Source: Candidatus Woesearchaeota archaeon (GTDB lineage Archaea > Nanobdellota > Nanobdellia > Woesearchaeales > UBA583). From it: 64,000 nt of DNA. This document shows positions 42,385 to 51,465 of this stretch, one piece after another; position 1 is the stretch's first letter; each line of letters begins with the position of its first letter. The stretch spans positions 868,001-932,000 of the forward strand of contig CP060218.1 in NCBI GenBank assembly GCA_023898345.1, written 5' to 3'. Both the position numbers and the translations under genes were made by a program. Below the pieces are notes generated by a model that ran no database searches, was not told the origin of the DNA, and saw nothing but the letters and a program-made list of their open reading frames with translations.

Positions 42385-45300
42385 TTACTCAACTCCATAA
42401 CTTGAATACGTCAAAGACGCATTGTTTTCGTCTGCTGTTAAAAGCACCACCTTTCCTTCACTCTTTTCGAACACAAAAGAATGAGAGTCGCCCCCAAGGA
42501 ATAGATCAAGAACAAGAGCCCCATCATCTCCATTTTGAAAGTCAACTTCATACAAGTACTCAGAGCCACTACGTCCGATGAGAGAAAATCCTTTCAGTTC
42601 GGAAGACAAAAGCGTGTTGCTGACAAAATATAATTCAGGAATTTCACTAAAGTTTCCTTCTAGAAGATAAATGAGTTCTCCTTTTGCTGGAACTGTTAGC
42701 AAACTGCTATTTTCTTCTCCTATCTGCAATGTTCCGGAGCTGTTTTCTTCTGTACCGTGCAAGATGATTTCAAGAATGCCAGGATGCAAAAGAGAAGAGC
42801 CAAGCGTAACATTTTCTGAGAAGAAAAAATCAGGGATAGCAAGAGAAAGCGGAAGAGATGACGACGACAGACCATCACTTACATAAAGTTCAGTTTCTAT
42901 TGTTTTCCCTGAAAAATCTGAAAGATCAGCAAAGAAACCTAAGCGTGTTTGCAAAGAAAGCTGTTCTAAAAGAAGAGTTCCCGTTCCTTCCCAAGTAAAA
43001 GAAAGAGAAAAAGTTCCTGCATTCTCTTCTTGTAATCTTCTAAGTTCGTTACTGGGAATTTCAATTTCCTCAATGGTCGGAACCTTGTAAGTTCCCGAGT
43101 AGACTTGTTTAGAATTTATCCTTATACTAAGATTAGAAACGTCTCCGGTCGTTCGTAAGAGAGTCAAAAGTGAAAGGGCCTCTTGAGTGTCTGGAAGTTC
43201 ATACGACAAAGAATTTCCATTTTGCACAGTTCTATTTGTATCAAGAAGAGTAAGAAGAGAATTTTCTTCAATATCTAGAGAAGTATTCTCAGAAACTATG
43301 AACAGAAAAGGACTAAGAATATCATTATCAGCATCAGAAGCAGAAAAAGAAAGATCATAAAGACCAAAACCTCCTTCCACCTCTGTCAGGACATATGACT
43401 GGAGTAGAGGCGCTGAATTAATATAAAAGGAAAGTTCTGAACTTGTAGTTGAGAAAGAGTCATTCGCCTGTGCAAGAAGAGTGTGAATGCCATGGGCGAA
43501 TGAGGAACTATCCAAGAGAATATGAGTCGCATTTATTCTCGAAACCGATTCATTAAAATTTTCTGAAAGTGAATCGCCTTCTTTATCACTAACACCCAAC
43601 TGCAAAAGAGCAGAAGACGAAGCTTCTATCACTTGTAAAGAAGGAGCTGAGAAAACTGGAAGGGAATTTGTACGTACTGTAAAAACAGAATGAACAGTTT
43701 CAAGCCCTTCGACAATGCTAAAGACTTCGAGTGTGTACTCACCTTCATAGCGCGAGAGATTTTGAAGAGAAAACTGCAGTGTATTATCTCCGGGCTGAAG
43801 TGTAAGCGTCTGAGAAAATTCTTGAATGTTGCTATTGCCTTGTGTTATTTGTCGAGCGCAAGCCGCTTTGATCTGCTTTGTTTCTACTGGGTATTCAAAG
43901 ACTTCGTATGAAACATTTCCTTTTCCATAGTAGCTATTCTGATCAACAATATTCTCTGGATCGTCGTAAGGATATTTTTCCTCAAAAACATTTTTAAGAT
44001 AATTATAGTTATTTCCATAGATTCCCAAGCTTACATAAGGGGCAGTTTCTTCTCCTACGCAATTTATACCACAAAGGGCCCCTAATTCGGGAGGACAATA
44101 TTCATATGACGGAGCACAAGCAATTTCATATCTAATATTGTTTTCAATTTCATTAGCGCAAATAACATTTCTAAGATCAGGAAACGTTCCTGCGTCCGAA
44201 CCTGAGGGATCTGCCGTGTCTTCTTTGAAGTTGAGGACGTATGTATGAAAAAAAAGTTGATTTGGACTGTTTGTTACAAAGGCTTGATAGTTACTTGCAT
44301 CTCTCTCTGTTTGTATATCAGGCAAAGAATTAAGCCAGCTTGTACTGCTGAGATTTCCTTGAAAGCCGACAATTGCATCTGCATATACTTTATCTGTGTG
44401 GCTTGTTCCATGTGAGTCATAGAGATACTGTCCATTTGTCGGCAGGCGTTTTAGGTTGTAGCAGGGTGTTTCAGACTCATCCCACTTACCATAATAACTG
44501 GGGACGAAGCTAAAAACATAACATGAGTTTGAAGAATTTGGTGTGAATCCTTGGGCAACTCCTTTGTACTCGTATGCGCCATAGGAATCGGAATCTCCCC
44601 AGTCTGGCAAGGTGTTGCTACTGAAAACAAGGTTCCCTGACTCTGAGCAAGCGGTGCGCGTACAAAGTTTGTAGCATTCGAGACTGTCACAGGTCTTTGT
44701 GCTATCGCAGGTGTAGCCAGCCGAAATGTAAGGGCTCGCATCTGGTTCACAGTCTGCTCTTTGTACTTCTTCGGCTCTGTCGTTTTTGATGGAAGGATAA
44801 AGTCTGGCTTGTACTTGAGCAGGATAGGAAGTATTAAGATAATTACTGATTGTGAATTCGATAGTCTCGGCAGGATTTTTCAGAACGGGAATATCTTCTT
44901 CTATTGCAAAGCGGACAAAATTTGTCGAGAAGCTTAGATTAAAGGAATTATTGAGTGTGCTGAGACTTTCGTTTTCGTATTCATAATAAAAGAGTGTGAA
45001 GTCTTGACTAAGGTCTGAATCTGCTTGCAGTGAAACGGTAATCTCTCCTTCGGGTTTTATTATTCTTTTGAGAACGTTATCTTTGTTGACGAGAACAATT
45101 TCGTCTGTTGCTTCTTCGTAACGTTCTGTCGTGATGTGTATGTCGAAGCTGTCTCCTACTGCAACTTGTGAGGGAATGTTTATTGATTTGACAAAGAGAG
45201 GGTACTTTGAGTGCATGTTGATTTTGAAGGAGAATTCTCTGTACAGCTCAAAAAGAGAATTGCCTTTTTCTTCTAGAGGAATAATGTCGAGAATGAGTTT

Positions 45301-46464
45301 TTGTTTATTGTCTTCTTGAAGAACTTCATAATGGTATGAGGGAACAAGGGAAACTTCCTCATAATCCGTCTTGCTACCATCTGAAAGGACTGAACTGAGA
45401 TGAAGGGAAAGGGAACTTGGGTTGTCAAACTGGACATTTTCAATTCCTTCTATAACAACGTAAGGCGGGTATTCTTTGACGATGCGCACAATGGGAACTT
45501 GGTTTCCTGTTGTACTGTATTGTGCCCCTTTCATGTTGAGAACAGTAAATCCCTCATTGTCTTGCTCTACGGAGTACTCAAAGAATATTTTGTCTGTGAC
45601 TTCTTTGTTTTCTTCTGCTGAAAAGGCTGCGCCATAATCGACGTGCACAACTTCTTGTACATAGTTATCGCAAAAAGAAAGAAGGGTTGAGTTTGGAAGG
45701 GAAATTTCTGCTAGTGGGTTTCCAAAGAGGTGATATGATTTGAGTGTCAAACCCAAAAGCTCTGTCGTTCCTATAAAATACTCGTTTGGACTTGCAAAGT
45801 CGTAGTAAGAATTTCTTGCACTTTTGAATGTGTCTCCTAAGTTTTTTTGTTTTCCTAGGTTGCAGAGAAAGGCTGAGATGAATTTTCGTGATGTTACAGA
45901 TTCTGATGCTAGAAGAGTTCCTTTTTCAGAAAGTGTTGATGGCATATCAGTTCCTGTAAATCCTTCTATGGCTCCTGCTCCTGGCGAGTCTATAATATAG
46001 AGAGGGTACTTATCTTGGGACTTGTCCTCTGTCGGGTTGATTTGTTCTGAGCTGGAAAATTGTGGGATTGCATTGTACAGGTCTGGAAGTTCAGCTTCTA
46101 AAGAGTAAGGTGTTTTGATAAAGTCTTTGCTGTAAAAATTGCTAAATTCTCCTTCGTATATGATGAGTTCTTGTATTTCATATTCTTGCTTTGCACTTTC
46201 TATGGAGTCGGAGTCCCATGTCTGAAACGTGTTTATGTTTCCATTAAAAGTTTCATTAAGGAGTCGGGCATTATCTGCGTATGTTCTGTCGTTTGCGCTG
46301 TAGTATGTCGCATGTTCCAAAGCGATATTGTTTCTGTCGAGCTGATCTAAGACGACTTGGGCATTTGCTCCCGTCATACGTGCTGCCGTGCTGATTTCTT
46401 CGGCGAGTGTTGCTGTTGGCAGGATGAGCATGACTGCTACGAGGAAGGCAAGGAAGGTTTTCAT
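42385..46464 (-). CDS. large secreted surface protein with C25-peptidase-like region
   Basis: A 1359-residue protein with a signal peptide (KTFLAFLVAVMLILPTATLAEE). About residues 120-280 resemble the caspase-like fold of C25 (gingipain) peptidases: a PLYIIDSPGAGAIEGF strand, ESVTSRKFISAFLCNLGKQ, then SARNSYYDFASPNEYFIGTTELLGL and SYHLFGNPLAEISLP, which mirrors the lipid-like YxLFGDP closing motif. The catalytic His-Cys pair is not evident, so activity is doubtful. The rest is Ig-like repeats and a Cys-rich section (CEPDASPYISAGYTC, SKTCDSLECYKLCTRTACSE). It begins 3 nt after the upstream membrane protein stop with GAGGT as ribosome site. Confidence 0.65.
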   Translation of the reverse strand: MKTFLAFLVAVMLILPTATLAEEISTAARMTGANAQVVLDQLDRNNIALEHATYYSANDRTYADNARLLNETFNGNINTFQTWDSDSIESAKQEYEIQELIIYEGEFSNFYSKDFIKTPYSLEAELPDLYNAIPQFSSSEQINPTEDKSQDKYPLYIIDSPGAGAIEGFTGTDMPSTLSEKGTLLASESVTSRKFISAFLCNLGKQKNLGDTFKSARNSYYDFASPNEYFIGTTELLGLTLKSYHLFGNPLAEISLPNSTLLSFCDNYVQEVVHVDYGAAFSAEENKEVTDKIFFEYSVEQDNEGFTVLNMKGAQYSTTGNQVPIVRIVKEYPPYVVIEGIENVQFDNPSSLSLHLSSVLSDGSKTDYEEVSLVPSYHYEVLQEDNKQKLILDIIPLEEKGNSLFELYREFSFKINMHSKYPLFVKSINIPSQVAVGDSFDIHITTERYEEATDEIVLVNKDNVLKRIIKPEGEITVSLQADSDLSQDFTLFYYEYENESLSTLNNSFNLSFSTNFVRFAIEEDIPVLKNPAETIEFTISNYLNTSYPAQVQARLYPSIKNDRAEEVQRADCEPDASPYISAGYTCDSTKTCDSLECYKLCTRTACSESGNLVFSSNTLPDWGDSDSYGAYEYKGVAQGFTPNSSNSCYVFSFVPSYYGKWDESETPCYNLKRLPTNGQYLYDSHGTSHTDKVYADAIVGFQGNLSSTSWLNSLPDIQTERDASNYQAFVTNSPNQLFFHTYVLNFKEDTADPSGSDAGTFPDLRNVICANEIENNIRYEIACAPSYEYCPPELGALCGINCVGEETAPYVSLGIYGNNYNYLKNVFEEKYPYDDPENIVDQNSYYGKGNVSYEVFEYPVETKQIKAACARQITQGNSNIQEFSQTLTLQPGDNTLQFSLQNLSRYEGEYTLEVFSIVEGLETVHSVFTVRTNSLPVFSAPSLQVIEASSSALLQLGVSDKEGDSLSENFNESVSRINATHILLDSSSFAHGIHTLLAQANDSFSTTSSELSFYINSAPLLQSYVLTEVEGGFGLYDLSFSASDADNDILSPFLFIVSENTSLDIEENSLLTLLDTNRTVQNGNSLSYELPDTQEALSLLTLLRTTGDVSNLSIRINSKQVYSGTYKVPTIEEIEIPSNELRRLQEENAGTFSLSFTWEGTGTLLLEQLSLQTRLGFFADLSDFSGKTIETELYVSDGLSSSSLPLSLAIPDFFFSENVTLGSSLLHPGILEIILHGTEENSSGTLQIGEENSSLLTVPAKGELIYLLEGNFSEIPELYFVSNTLLSSELKGFSLIGRSGSEYLYEVDFQNGDDGALVLDLFLGGDSHSFVFEKSEGKVVLLTADENNASLTYSSYGVE

Positions 46465-46467
46465 ATT

Positions 46468-47169
46468 TTATAATACCTCAAAGATATTCCCCTGAACACT
46501 TGCTAATATTCCCATAAAAAGAAGGCTTAGGAAAAATATGAAGATAAAGGTTATGAGAAAAATAATGATTGCTTTCCAAGCTCCAAAATTATTAATGGTC
46601 ATAATCATTTTGACTCTTAAAAATAATACTAAAATTCTGAACACAAGAGATAAAATTACAAAAAAAAGTGCGAAAATAGTACTCAAATAAGATGGAAGAA
46701 AAATATTAAGTACAAAAAGAACTCCAAAAAAGAATAGATCTAGAAAGATAAAAAAAAGAAAGTGTCCCCAACAAAGAAGATATTTTCTAAACGATTGTAA
46801 TCCTCCAAGAGATCGGCAAAGCAGGAATTCTAGGAATAAGGGAAGAAAAATAATTCCTGTAAACGCTAGGACTATGAGAAGGAGGATGGAAAGAATGTTT
46901 GAAAGTTCCATCTCGTTATAAAATAAAATAAAACTTATTGTTGCAAAAAAGCAAAAACTTATTCCTAAGAAAAAGAAGAAGAGATATTTTGCGGGAAAAA
47001 CTTCTCCTTGAAGAACTTCACTAAAATATTTTTTTGAAGAAAAATGAAATTGCATCCATCTTTGAAAAAAACTTTTTTTTTCCTGACTTTCTTTTTTCTC
47101 TTTCTTCTCCTTTGACGGAGGACTAGCTTTTTCTTTTGTGTTTGTACTTGTGTTTGTTGCTTTTGTCAT
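46468..47169 (-). CDS. polytopic membrane protein, Yip1-like, hypothetical
   Basis: A 233-residue protein with a long Lys/Glu-rich N-terminal tail (STNTKEKASPPSKEKKEKKE), then five membrane helices (about residues 70-90, 97-120, 145-165, 170-190 and 205-228). The pattern and loops (FLPLFLEFLLCRSLGGLQSFRKYLL) resemble Yip1-domain proteins, but this is weak. The start at 47169 (MTKATNT) is preferred because AAGGA lies upstream; the longer frame reads across a remnant of a leader ORF. A 77-nt gap separates it from the array, the largest gap in this operon. Confidence 0.6.
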   Translation of the reverse strand: MTKATNTSTNTKEKASPPSKEKKEKKESQEKKSFFQRWMQFHFSSKKYFSEVLQGEVFPAKYLFFFFLGISFCFFATISFILFYNEMELSNILSILLLIVLAFTGIIFLPLFLEFLLCRSLGGLQSFRKYLLCWGHFLFFIFLDLFFFGVLFVLNIFLPSYLSTIFALFFVILSLVFRILVLFLRVKMIMTINNFGAWKAIIIFLITFIFIFFLSLLFMGILASVQGNIFEVL

Positions 47170-47246
47170 TTCTGTGTTCCTTATCCTTGTGCCACTCCTG
47201 CAGAATGCAAAAGCAAAACTGTCGAAGAGGCAAGCTTGGAAGGAAC

Positions 47247-47420
47247 TCAGCTTTCTTTGTCGTGCTTGTTTTTCTGACTCGAAAGCTTTGCCGCTAGTTC
47301 CTGAATTTCTGGAATGTGAACCTCGGGACCATTGTCGGCAGCAAACAGAGTTGGCAGGAGAAAGAGCAAACACAGTAGAGCAAGCAAAAATACAGTTCCT
47401 CTCTCTCTTGTGTGTTTCAT
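47247..47420 (-). CDS. leader-tail mini-protein (secreted), long-tail type
   Basis: A 57-residue ORF: signal peptide MKHTRERGTVFLLALLCLLF and onward to LPTLFA, then ADNGPEVHI followed by a polar tail PEIQELAAKLSSQKNKHDKES. The start overlaps the previous immunity-like stop by ATGA. A near-identical tail (EIQELAAKLSSHK) is found at 57375-57545, so two array positions share it. If cleaved after LFA it would release a peptide of about 30 residues. It may be a relic of a toxin gene whose whole body was deleted, or a real secreted peptide. Confidence 0.5.
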   Translation of the reverse strand: MKHTRERGTVFLLALLCLLFLLPTLFAADNGPEVHIPEIQELAAKLSSQKNKHDKES

Positions 47421-48115
47421 TTTTCCCAATAATGTAGAGTTCTCATCCCACCCAGTCTTTTCTCTTTGAAATTTTCTCTAAGAAATAAGGCAAGAGTTCC
47501 AGTACATTGAGGATTTCTATAAGTTATGAAGAAGACAATATTTTTGTTTTTAGTGATTGTTCCTTTTTCTTTCATAAATTCAAGAACCGTTTGTTTTTCT
47601 TCTTCATTAAGTTTATATCCCCAACGTTCCTCAATTGTAGATTTAAAAAAAATCTCAAAGTTTTTGCAATAGTAAAAGAGAGAATCAACATATAAGATTC
47701 CATTTCCAGAATCAAATTCGATGATGGTATCTTTATCAAAGCGTTCTGTTACATAAGAAAAGAGATTTTGATATAAACGGGTAAAATCCGGTCTTGGATC
47801 AAAATAAGCATTTTCGTAAACAAGATTAATTGAAAATTTTCCAGTTAAAGATTCAGGTTCCGAGTACTCATTTTTTTTAGTTATTCTTAACCCGAAAAAA
47901 TTAAAAATTGTCCCTTCTCTAGATGAATAGCTATACTCCAAGACATCTTGAGGTACTGAAAAAAATTCAGAATAATTATATTTTGCTTCAGGTTCTGGAT
48001 TGTATTTAACAATAGTAATAAAGTAATCCCAAAGCAAAGAAACTATTTTTTGAAAAGTTTCTTTCTCTTTTTTCTTTTCTACTCCATCTAAGATAAATGA
48101 AATTATGTGCTCCAT
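47417..48115 (-). CDS. family A immunity-like protein, copy A1
   Basis: A 232-residue soluble acidic protein, no signal, no known family. Constant blocks shared by all close copies: the N-terminus MEHIISFILDGVEKKKEKE, FNFFGLRITKKN, NLFSYVTERFDKDTIIEFD, FKSTIEERWGYKLNEEEK and the end FKEKRLGGMR. Variable blocks here: SYSEFF-type block 1 (NYSEFFSVPQDVLEY), FDPRPDF-type block 2, and block 3 NKNIVFFITYRNPQC. It follows leader-tail ORF 48118-48255 by two bases. Immunity is inferred from position behind toxin-like tips and lack of export signal. Confidence 0.7.
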   Translation of the reverse strand: MEHIISFILDGVEKKKEKETFQKIVSLLWDYFITIVKYNPEPEAKYNYSEFFSVPQDVLEYSYSSREGTIFNFFGLRITKKNEYSEPESLTGKFSINLVYENAYFDPRPDFTRLYQNLFSYVTERFDKDTIIEFDSGNGILYVDSLFYYCKNFEIFFKSTIEERWGYKLNEEEKQTVLEFMKEKGTITKNKNIVFFITYRNPQCTGTLALFLRENFKEKRLGGMRTLHYWEK

Positions 48116-48117
48116 TT

Positions 48118-48255
48118 TTAGTTAATTCCTCCTTCTTGAACAAATGTAATATGAACCTCGGGACCATTTTCGAGAGCAAACAGAGTTGGCAGGAGAAAGA
48201 GGAAACACAGTAGAACAAGCAAAAATACAGTTCCCCTCTCTCTTGTGTGTTTCAT
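48118..48255 (-). CDS. leader-tail mini-protein (secreted), 45 residues
   Basis: A 45-codon ORF, signal peptide of the MKHTRERGTVFLL type followed by LENGPEVHITFVQEGGIN, the same last residues that end the 851-aa and 126-aa proteins. The usual AD before NG is LE in this copy. Start overlaps the previous stop (ATGA), and its own stop is two bases before the next family A ATG; GGAGGA in the last codons serves as that gene's ribosome site, so it can work as a translational coupler whatever the peptide does. Confidence 0.55.
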   Translation of the reverse strand: MKHTRERGTVFLLVLLCFLFLLPTLFALENGPEVHITFVQEGGIN

Positions 48256-48950
48256 TTTTCCCAATAATATAGAGTTCTCATCCCACCAAGTCTTTTCTCT
48301 TTGAAATTTTCTCTAAGGAAAACAGATGGTGAGGTTATGGCTCCCGGAGTTTTTATTTTTCTAATGATTTGCACATGTCCTAATTTATCTATGATCTTCA
48401 TTTCTTTCATAAATTCAAAAAATTTTTCTTTTTCTTCTTCATTAAGTTTATATCCCCAACGTTCCTCAATTGTAGATTTAAAAAAAGTCTCAAAATCTTT
48501 GCAATAGTAAAAAAAAGAATCAACATATAAGATTCCATTTCCGGAATCAAATTCGATGATGGTATCTTTATCAAAGCGTTCTGTTACATAAGAAAAGAGA
48601 TTTTGATATAAACGGGTAAAATCCGGTCTTGGATCAAAATAAGCATTTTCGTAAACAAGATTAATTGAAAATTTTCCAGTTAAAGATTCAGGTTCCGAGT
48701 ACTCATTTTTTTTAGTTATTCTTAACCCGAAAAAATTAAAAATTGTCCCCTCTCTAGATGAATATCTATATTTCATAATTTTTTCTCTTATTAAAAAGAG
48801 TTCTGAAGAAGTATACTTTGCTTCTGGTTCTGGATTATATTTGACAACAGTAATAAAGTAATCCCAAAGCAAAGAAACAATTTTTTGAAAAGTTTCTTTC
48901 TCTTTTTTCTTTTCTACTCCATCTAAGATAAATGAAATTATGTGCTCCAT
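48252..48950 (-). CDS. family A immunity-like protein, copy A2
   Basis: A 232-residue paralogue of A1. Its variable blocks differ: block 1 is TSSELFLIREKIMKYRY, block 2 FDPRPDF as in A1, block 3 DKLGHVQIIRKIKTPGAI, which is shared with A4 but with no other copy. So it combines blocks found separately elsewhere. The N-terminal 40 residues and the blocks between are almost unchanged from A1. Unknown function apart from context. Confidence 0.7.
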   Translation of the reverse strand: MEHIISFILDGVEKKKEKETFQKIVSLLWDYFITVVKYNPEPEAKYTSSELFLIREKIMKYRYSSREGTIFNFFGLRITKKNEYSEPESLTGKFSINLVYENAYFDPRPDFTRLYQNLFSYVTERFDKDTIIEFDSGNGILYVDSFFYYCKDFETFFKSTIEERWGYKLNEEEKEKFFEFMKEMKIIDKLGHVQIIRKIKTPGAITSPSVFLRENFKEKRLGGMRTLYYWEK

Positions 48951-48952
48951 TT

Positions 48953-49090
48953 TTAGTTAATTCCTCCTTCTTGAATAAATGTAATATGAACCTCGGGACC
49001 ATTGTCGGCAGCAAACAGAGTTGGCAGGAGAAAGAGCAAACACAGTAGAGCAAGCAAAAATACAGTTCCTCTCTCTCTTGTGTGTTTCAT
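48953..49090 (-). CDS. leader-tail mini-protein (secreted), 45 residues
   Basis: Same layout as the neighbours: MKHTRERG signal peptide ending LPTLFA, then ADNGPEVHITFIQEGGIN. The HITFIQ spelling matches the 851-aa protein end (HITFIQEGGIN) more exactly than the other 45-residue copies (HITFVQ). ATGA overlap upstream, two-base gap downstream. Confidence 0.55.
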   Translation of the reverse strand: MKHTRERGTVFLLALLCLLFLLPTLFAADNGPEVHITFIQEGGIN

Positions 49091-49794
49091 TTTTCCCAAT
49101 AATATAGAGTTCTCATCCCCCCAAGTCTTTTCTCTTTGAAGTGTTCTCTAAGAAATAAGGCAAGCGTTCCATCACATTGTGGATTTCTATAAGTTACGAA
49201 GAAAACAATATTATTTTCGTTAGTAAGAGTCTCTTTTTCTTTCATAAATTCAAGAACCACTTGTTTTTCTTTTTCATTAAGTTTATATCCCCAGCGTTCC
49301 TCAATTGTAGATTTAAAAAAAGTCTCAAAATCTTTGCAATAGTAAAAGAGAGAATCAGCATATAAGATTCCATTTCCAGAATCAAATTCGATGATGGTCT
49401 CTTTATCAAAACGCTCTGTTACATAAGAAAAGAGATTTTGATATAAAACAGCAAATTCTTCTGTTTTTGGAACTGGTTCATAATAAGCTGTTTCACAAAC
49501 AAGATTAATTGAAAATTTTCCTGTTAAAGATTCAGGTTCCGAGTACTCATTTTTTTTAGTTATTCTTAACCCGAAAAAATTAAAAATTCTACCTTCTCTA
49601 GATGAGTATCTATATTTCATAATTTTTTCTTTTATTAAAAAGAGTTCAGAAGAAGTATATTTTGCTTCTGGTTCTGGATTATATTTGACAACAGTAATAA
49701 AGTAATCCAAAAGCAAAGAAACTATTTTTTGAAAAGTTTCCTTCTCTTTTTTCTCTTCTATCCCATCTAAAACAACTGAAATAACATGTTCCAT
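49087..49794 (-). CDS. family A immunity-like protein, copy A3
   Basis: A 235-residue paralogue. Block 1 is of the TSSELFLIKEKIMKYRY type; block 2 is the longer YYEPVPKTEEFAVLYQ type, which adds three residues and is otherwise only seen in A6; block 3 is NENNIVFFVTYRNPQCDG, close to A1 and A5. The N-terminus starts MEHVISVVLDGIEEKKEKE, slightly different from A1. Soluble, no signal peptide. Confidence 0.7.
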   Translation of the reverse strand: MEHVISVVLDGIEEKKEKETFQKIVSLLLDYFITVVKYNPEPEAKYTSSELFLIKEKIMKYRYSSREGRIFNFFGLRITKKNEYSEPESLTGKFSINLVCETAYYEPVPKTEEFAVLYQNLFSYVTERFDKETIIEFDSGNGILYADSLFYYCKDFETFFKSTIEERWGYKLNEKEKQVVLEFMKEKETLTNENNIVFFVTYRNPQCDGTLALFLREHFKEKRLGGMRTLYYWEK

Positions 49795-49796
49795 TT

Positions 49797-49934
49797 TTAG
49801 TTAATTCCTCCTTCTTGAACAAATGTAATATGAACCTCGGCACCATTGTCGGCAGCAAACAGAGTGGACAAGAGAAAGAGCAAAAACATTAGAACAAGCA
49901 AAAATACAGTTCCTCTCTCTCTTGTGTGTTTCAT
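49797..49934 (-). CDS. leader-tail mini-protein (secreted), 45 residues
   Basis: Signal peptide variant with VLMFLLFLLSTLFA instead of LLCLLFLLPTLFA, followed by ADNGAEVHITFVQEGGIN (Ala replaces Pro). Same overlaps on both sides. The unit at 50632 shares these two changes, so those two units are each other's closest relatives. Confidence 0.55.
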   Translation of the reverse strand: MKHTRERGTVFLLVLMFLLFLLSTLFAADNGAEVHITFVQEGGIN

Positions 49935-50629
49935 TTTTCCCAATAATGTAGAGTTCTCATCCCACCAAGTCTTTTCTCTTTGAAATTTTCTCTAAGGAAA
50001 ACAGATGGAGAGGTTATGGCTCCCGGAGTTTTTATTTTTCTAATGATTTGCACATGTCCTAATTTATCTATGATCTTCATTTCTTTCATAAATGCAAAAA
50101 ATTTTTCTTTTTCTTCTTCATTAAGTTTATATCCCCAACGTTCATCAATTGTAGATTTAAAAAAAGTCTCAAAATCTTTGCAATAGTAAAAAAAAGAATC
50201 AACATATAAAATTCCATTTCCACAATCAAATTCGATGATGGCATCTTTATCAAAGCGTTCTGTTACATAAGAAAAGAGATTTTGATATAAAAGAGTAAAA
50301 TCAGGTCTTGGATCAAAATAAGCATTTTCATAAACAAGATTAATTAAAAAATTTCCTGTTAAAGATTCAGGTTTTGAGTAATCATTTTTTTTAGTTATTC
50401 TTAATCCGTAAAAATTAAAAATTCTACCTTCTCTAGATGAATAGCTATACTCCAAGATATCTTGAGGTACTGAAAAAAATTCAGAATAACTATATTTTGC
50501 TTCTGGTTCTGGATTATATTTGACAACAGTAATAAAGTAATCACAAAGCAAAGAAACTATTTTTTGAAAAGTTTCTTTCTCTTTTTTCTTTTCTACTCCA
50601 TCTAAGATAAATGAAATTATGTGCTCCAT
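49931..50629 (-). CDS. family A immunity-like protein, copy A4
   Basis: A 232-residue paralogue: block 1 SYSEFFSVPQDILEYSY (as A1, A6), block 2 FDPRPDFTLLYQ, block 3 DKLGHVQIIRKIKTPGAI (as A2). It also carries single changes in the constant parts (STIDERWGY, IIEFDCGNG, SKPESLTGNFLINL), some of which are shared with A6 (SKPESLTG). Together these show mosaic descent. Confidence 0.7.
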   Translation of the reverse strand: MEHIISFILDGVEKKKEKETFQKIVSLLCDYFITVVKYNPEPEAKYSYSEFFSVPQDILEYSYSSREGRIFNFYGLRITKKNDYSKPESLTGNFLINLVYENAYFDPRPDFTLLYQNLFSYVTERFDKDAIIEFDCGNGILYVDSFFYYCKDFETFFKSTIDERWGYKLNEEEKEKFFAFMKEMKIIDKLGHVQIIRKIKTPGAITSPSVFLRENFKEKRLGGMRTLHYWEK

Positions 50630-50631
50630 TT

Positions 50632-50769
50632 TTAGTTAATTCCTCCTTCTTGAACAAATGTAATATGAACCTCGGCACCATTGTCGGCAGCAAACAGAGT
50701 GGACAAGAGAAAGAGCAAAAACATTAGAACAAGCAAAAATACAGTTCCTCTCTCTTTTGTCTGTTTCAT
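50632..50769 (-). CDS. leader-tail mini-protein (secreted), 45 residues
   Basis: MKQTKERGTVFLLVLMFLLF signal variant and ADNGAEVHITFVQEGGIN tail. Start overlaps the A5 stop (ATGA), two bases before A4. Differs from 49797 mainly at residues 3 and 5. Confidence 0.55.
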   Translation of the reverse strand: MKQTKERGTVFLLVLMFLLFLLSTLFAADNGAEVHITFVQEGGIN

Positions 50770-51464
50770 TTTTCCCAATAATATAGAGTTCTCATCCCAC
50801 CCAGTCTTTTCTCTTTGAAATTTTCTCTAAGAAATAAGGCAAGAGTTCCAGTACATTGAGGATTTCTATAAGTTATGAAGAAGACAATATTTTTGTTTTT
50901 AGTGATTGTTCCTTTTTCTTTCATAAATTCAAGAACCGTTTGTTTTTCTTCTTCATTAAGTTTATATCCCCAACGTTCCTCAATTGTAGATTTAAAAAAA
51001 GTCTCAAAATCTTTGCAATAGTAAAAGAGAGAATCATCATATAAGATTCCATTTCCAGAATCAAATTCGATGATGGTATCTTTATCAAAGCGTTCTGTTA
51101 CATAAGAAAAGAGATTTTGATATAAACGGGTAAAATCCGGTCTTGGATCAAAATAAGCATTTTCGTAAACAAGATTAATTGAAAATTTTCCAGTTAAAGA
51201 TTCAGGTTCCGAGTACTCATTTTTTTTAGTTATTCTTAACCCGAAAAAATTAAAAATTGTCCCCTCTCTAGATGAATATCTATATTTCATAATTTTTTCT
51301 CTTATTAAAAAGAGTTCTGAAGAAGTATACTTTGCTTCTGGTTCTGGATTATATTTGACAACAGTAATAAAGTAATCCCAAAGCAAAGAAACTATTTTTT
51401 GAAAAGTTTCTTTTTCTTCCTTTTCTTCTATCCCATCTAAAACGAATGAAATTATGTGTTCCAT
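50766..51464 (-). CDS. family A immunity-like protein, copy A5 (partner of the 851-aa protein)
   Basis: A 232-residue paralogue directly behind the 851-aa toxin-like gene (one-base gap, TAA-A-ATG; upstream GGAGGA lies in the toxin's last codons). Block 1 TSSELFLIREKIMKYRY (as A2), block 2 FDPRPDF, block 3 NKNIVFFITYRNPQC (as A1). Because it is the copy next to a complete toxin-like protein it is the best candidate for the cognate immunity protein of that tip. The start at 51464 is chosen over an in-frame extension of 17 codons into the upstream gene. Confidence 0.72.
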   Translation of the reverse strand: MEHIISFVLDGIEEKEEKETFQKIVSLLWDYFITVVKYNPEPEAKYTSSELFLIREKIMKYRYSSREGTIFNFFGLRITKKNEYSEPESLTGKFSINLVYENAYFDPRPDFTRLYQNLFSYVTERFDKDTIIEFDSGNGILYDDSLFYYCKDFETFFKSTIEERWGYKLNEEEKQTVLEFMKEKGTITKNKNIVFFITYRNPQCTGTLALFLRENFKEKRLGGMRTLYYWEK

Positions 51465-51465
51465 T

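Larger units (their letters stand above)
47417..51464 (-). repeat. tandem array of five ~835-bp leader-tail plus family A units
   Basis: Family A genes end at 47417, 48252, 49087, 49931 and 50766, spacings of 835, 835, 844 and 835 bp. Four units are a 138-bp leader-tail ORF plus a 699- or 708-bp family A gene; the last carries the 851-aa protein in place of the small ORF. Identity is high enough that short-read assembly could have changed the copy number. Confidence 0.85.

Noticed and set aside
46468..47373. Longer version of the membrane protein starting at 47373
   Set aside because: The added 68 residues read through the leader-tail ORF in another frame and are compositionally unlike the rest; an AAGGA precedes 47169.
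47138..47562. Plus-strand reading frames across the leader-tail repeats
   Set aside because: They recur only because the minus-strand genes recur; composition and lack of starts or ribosome sites fit antisense shadows.
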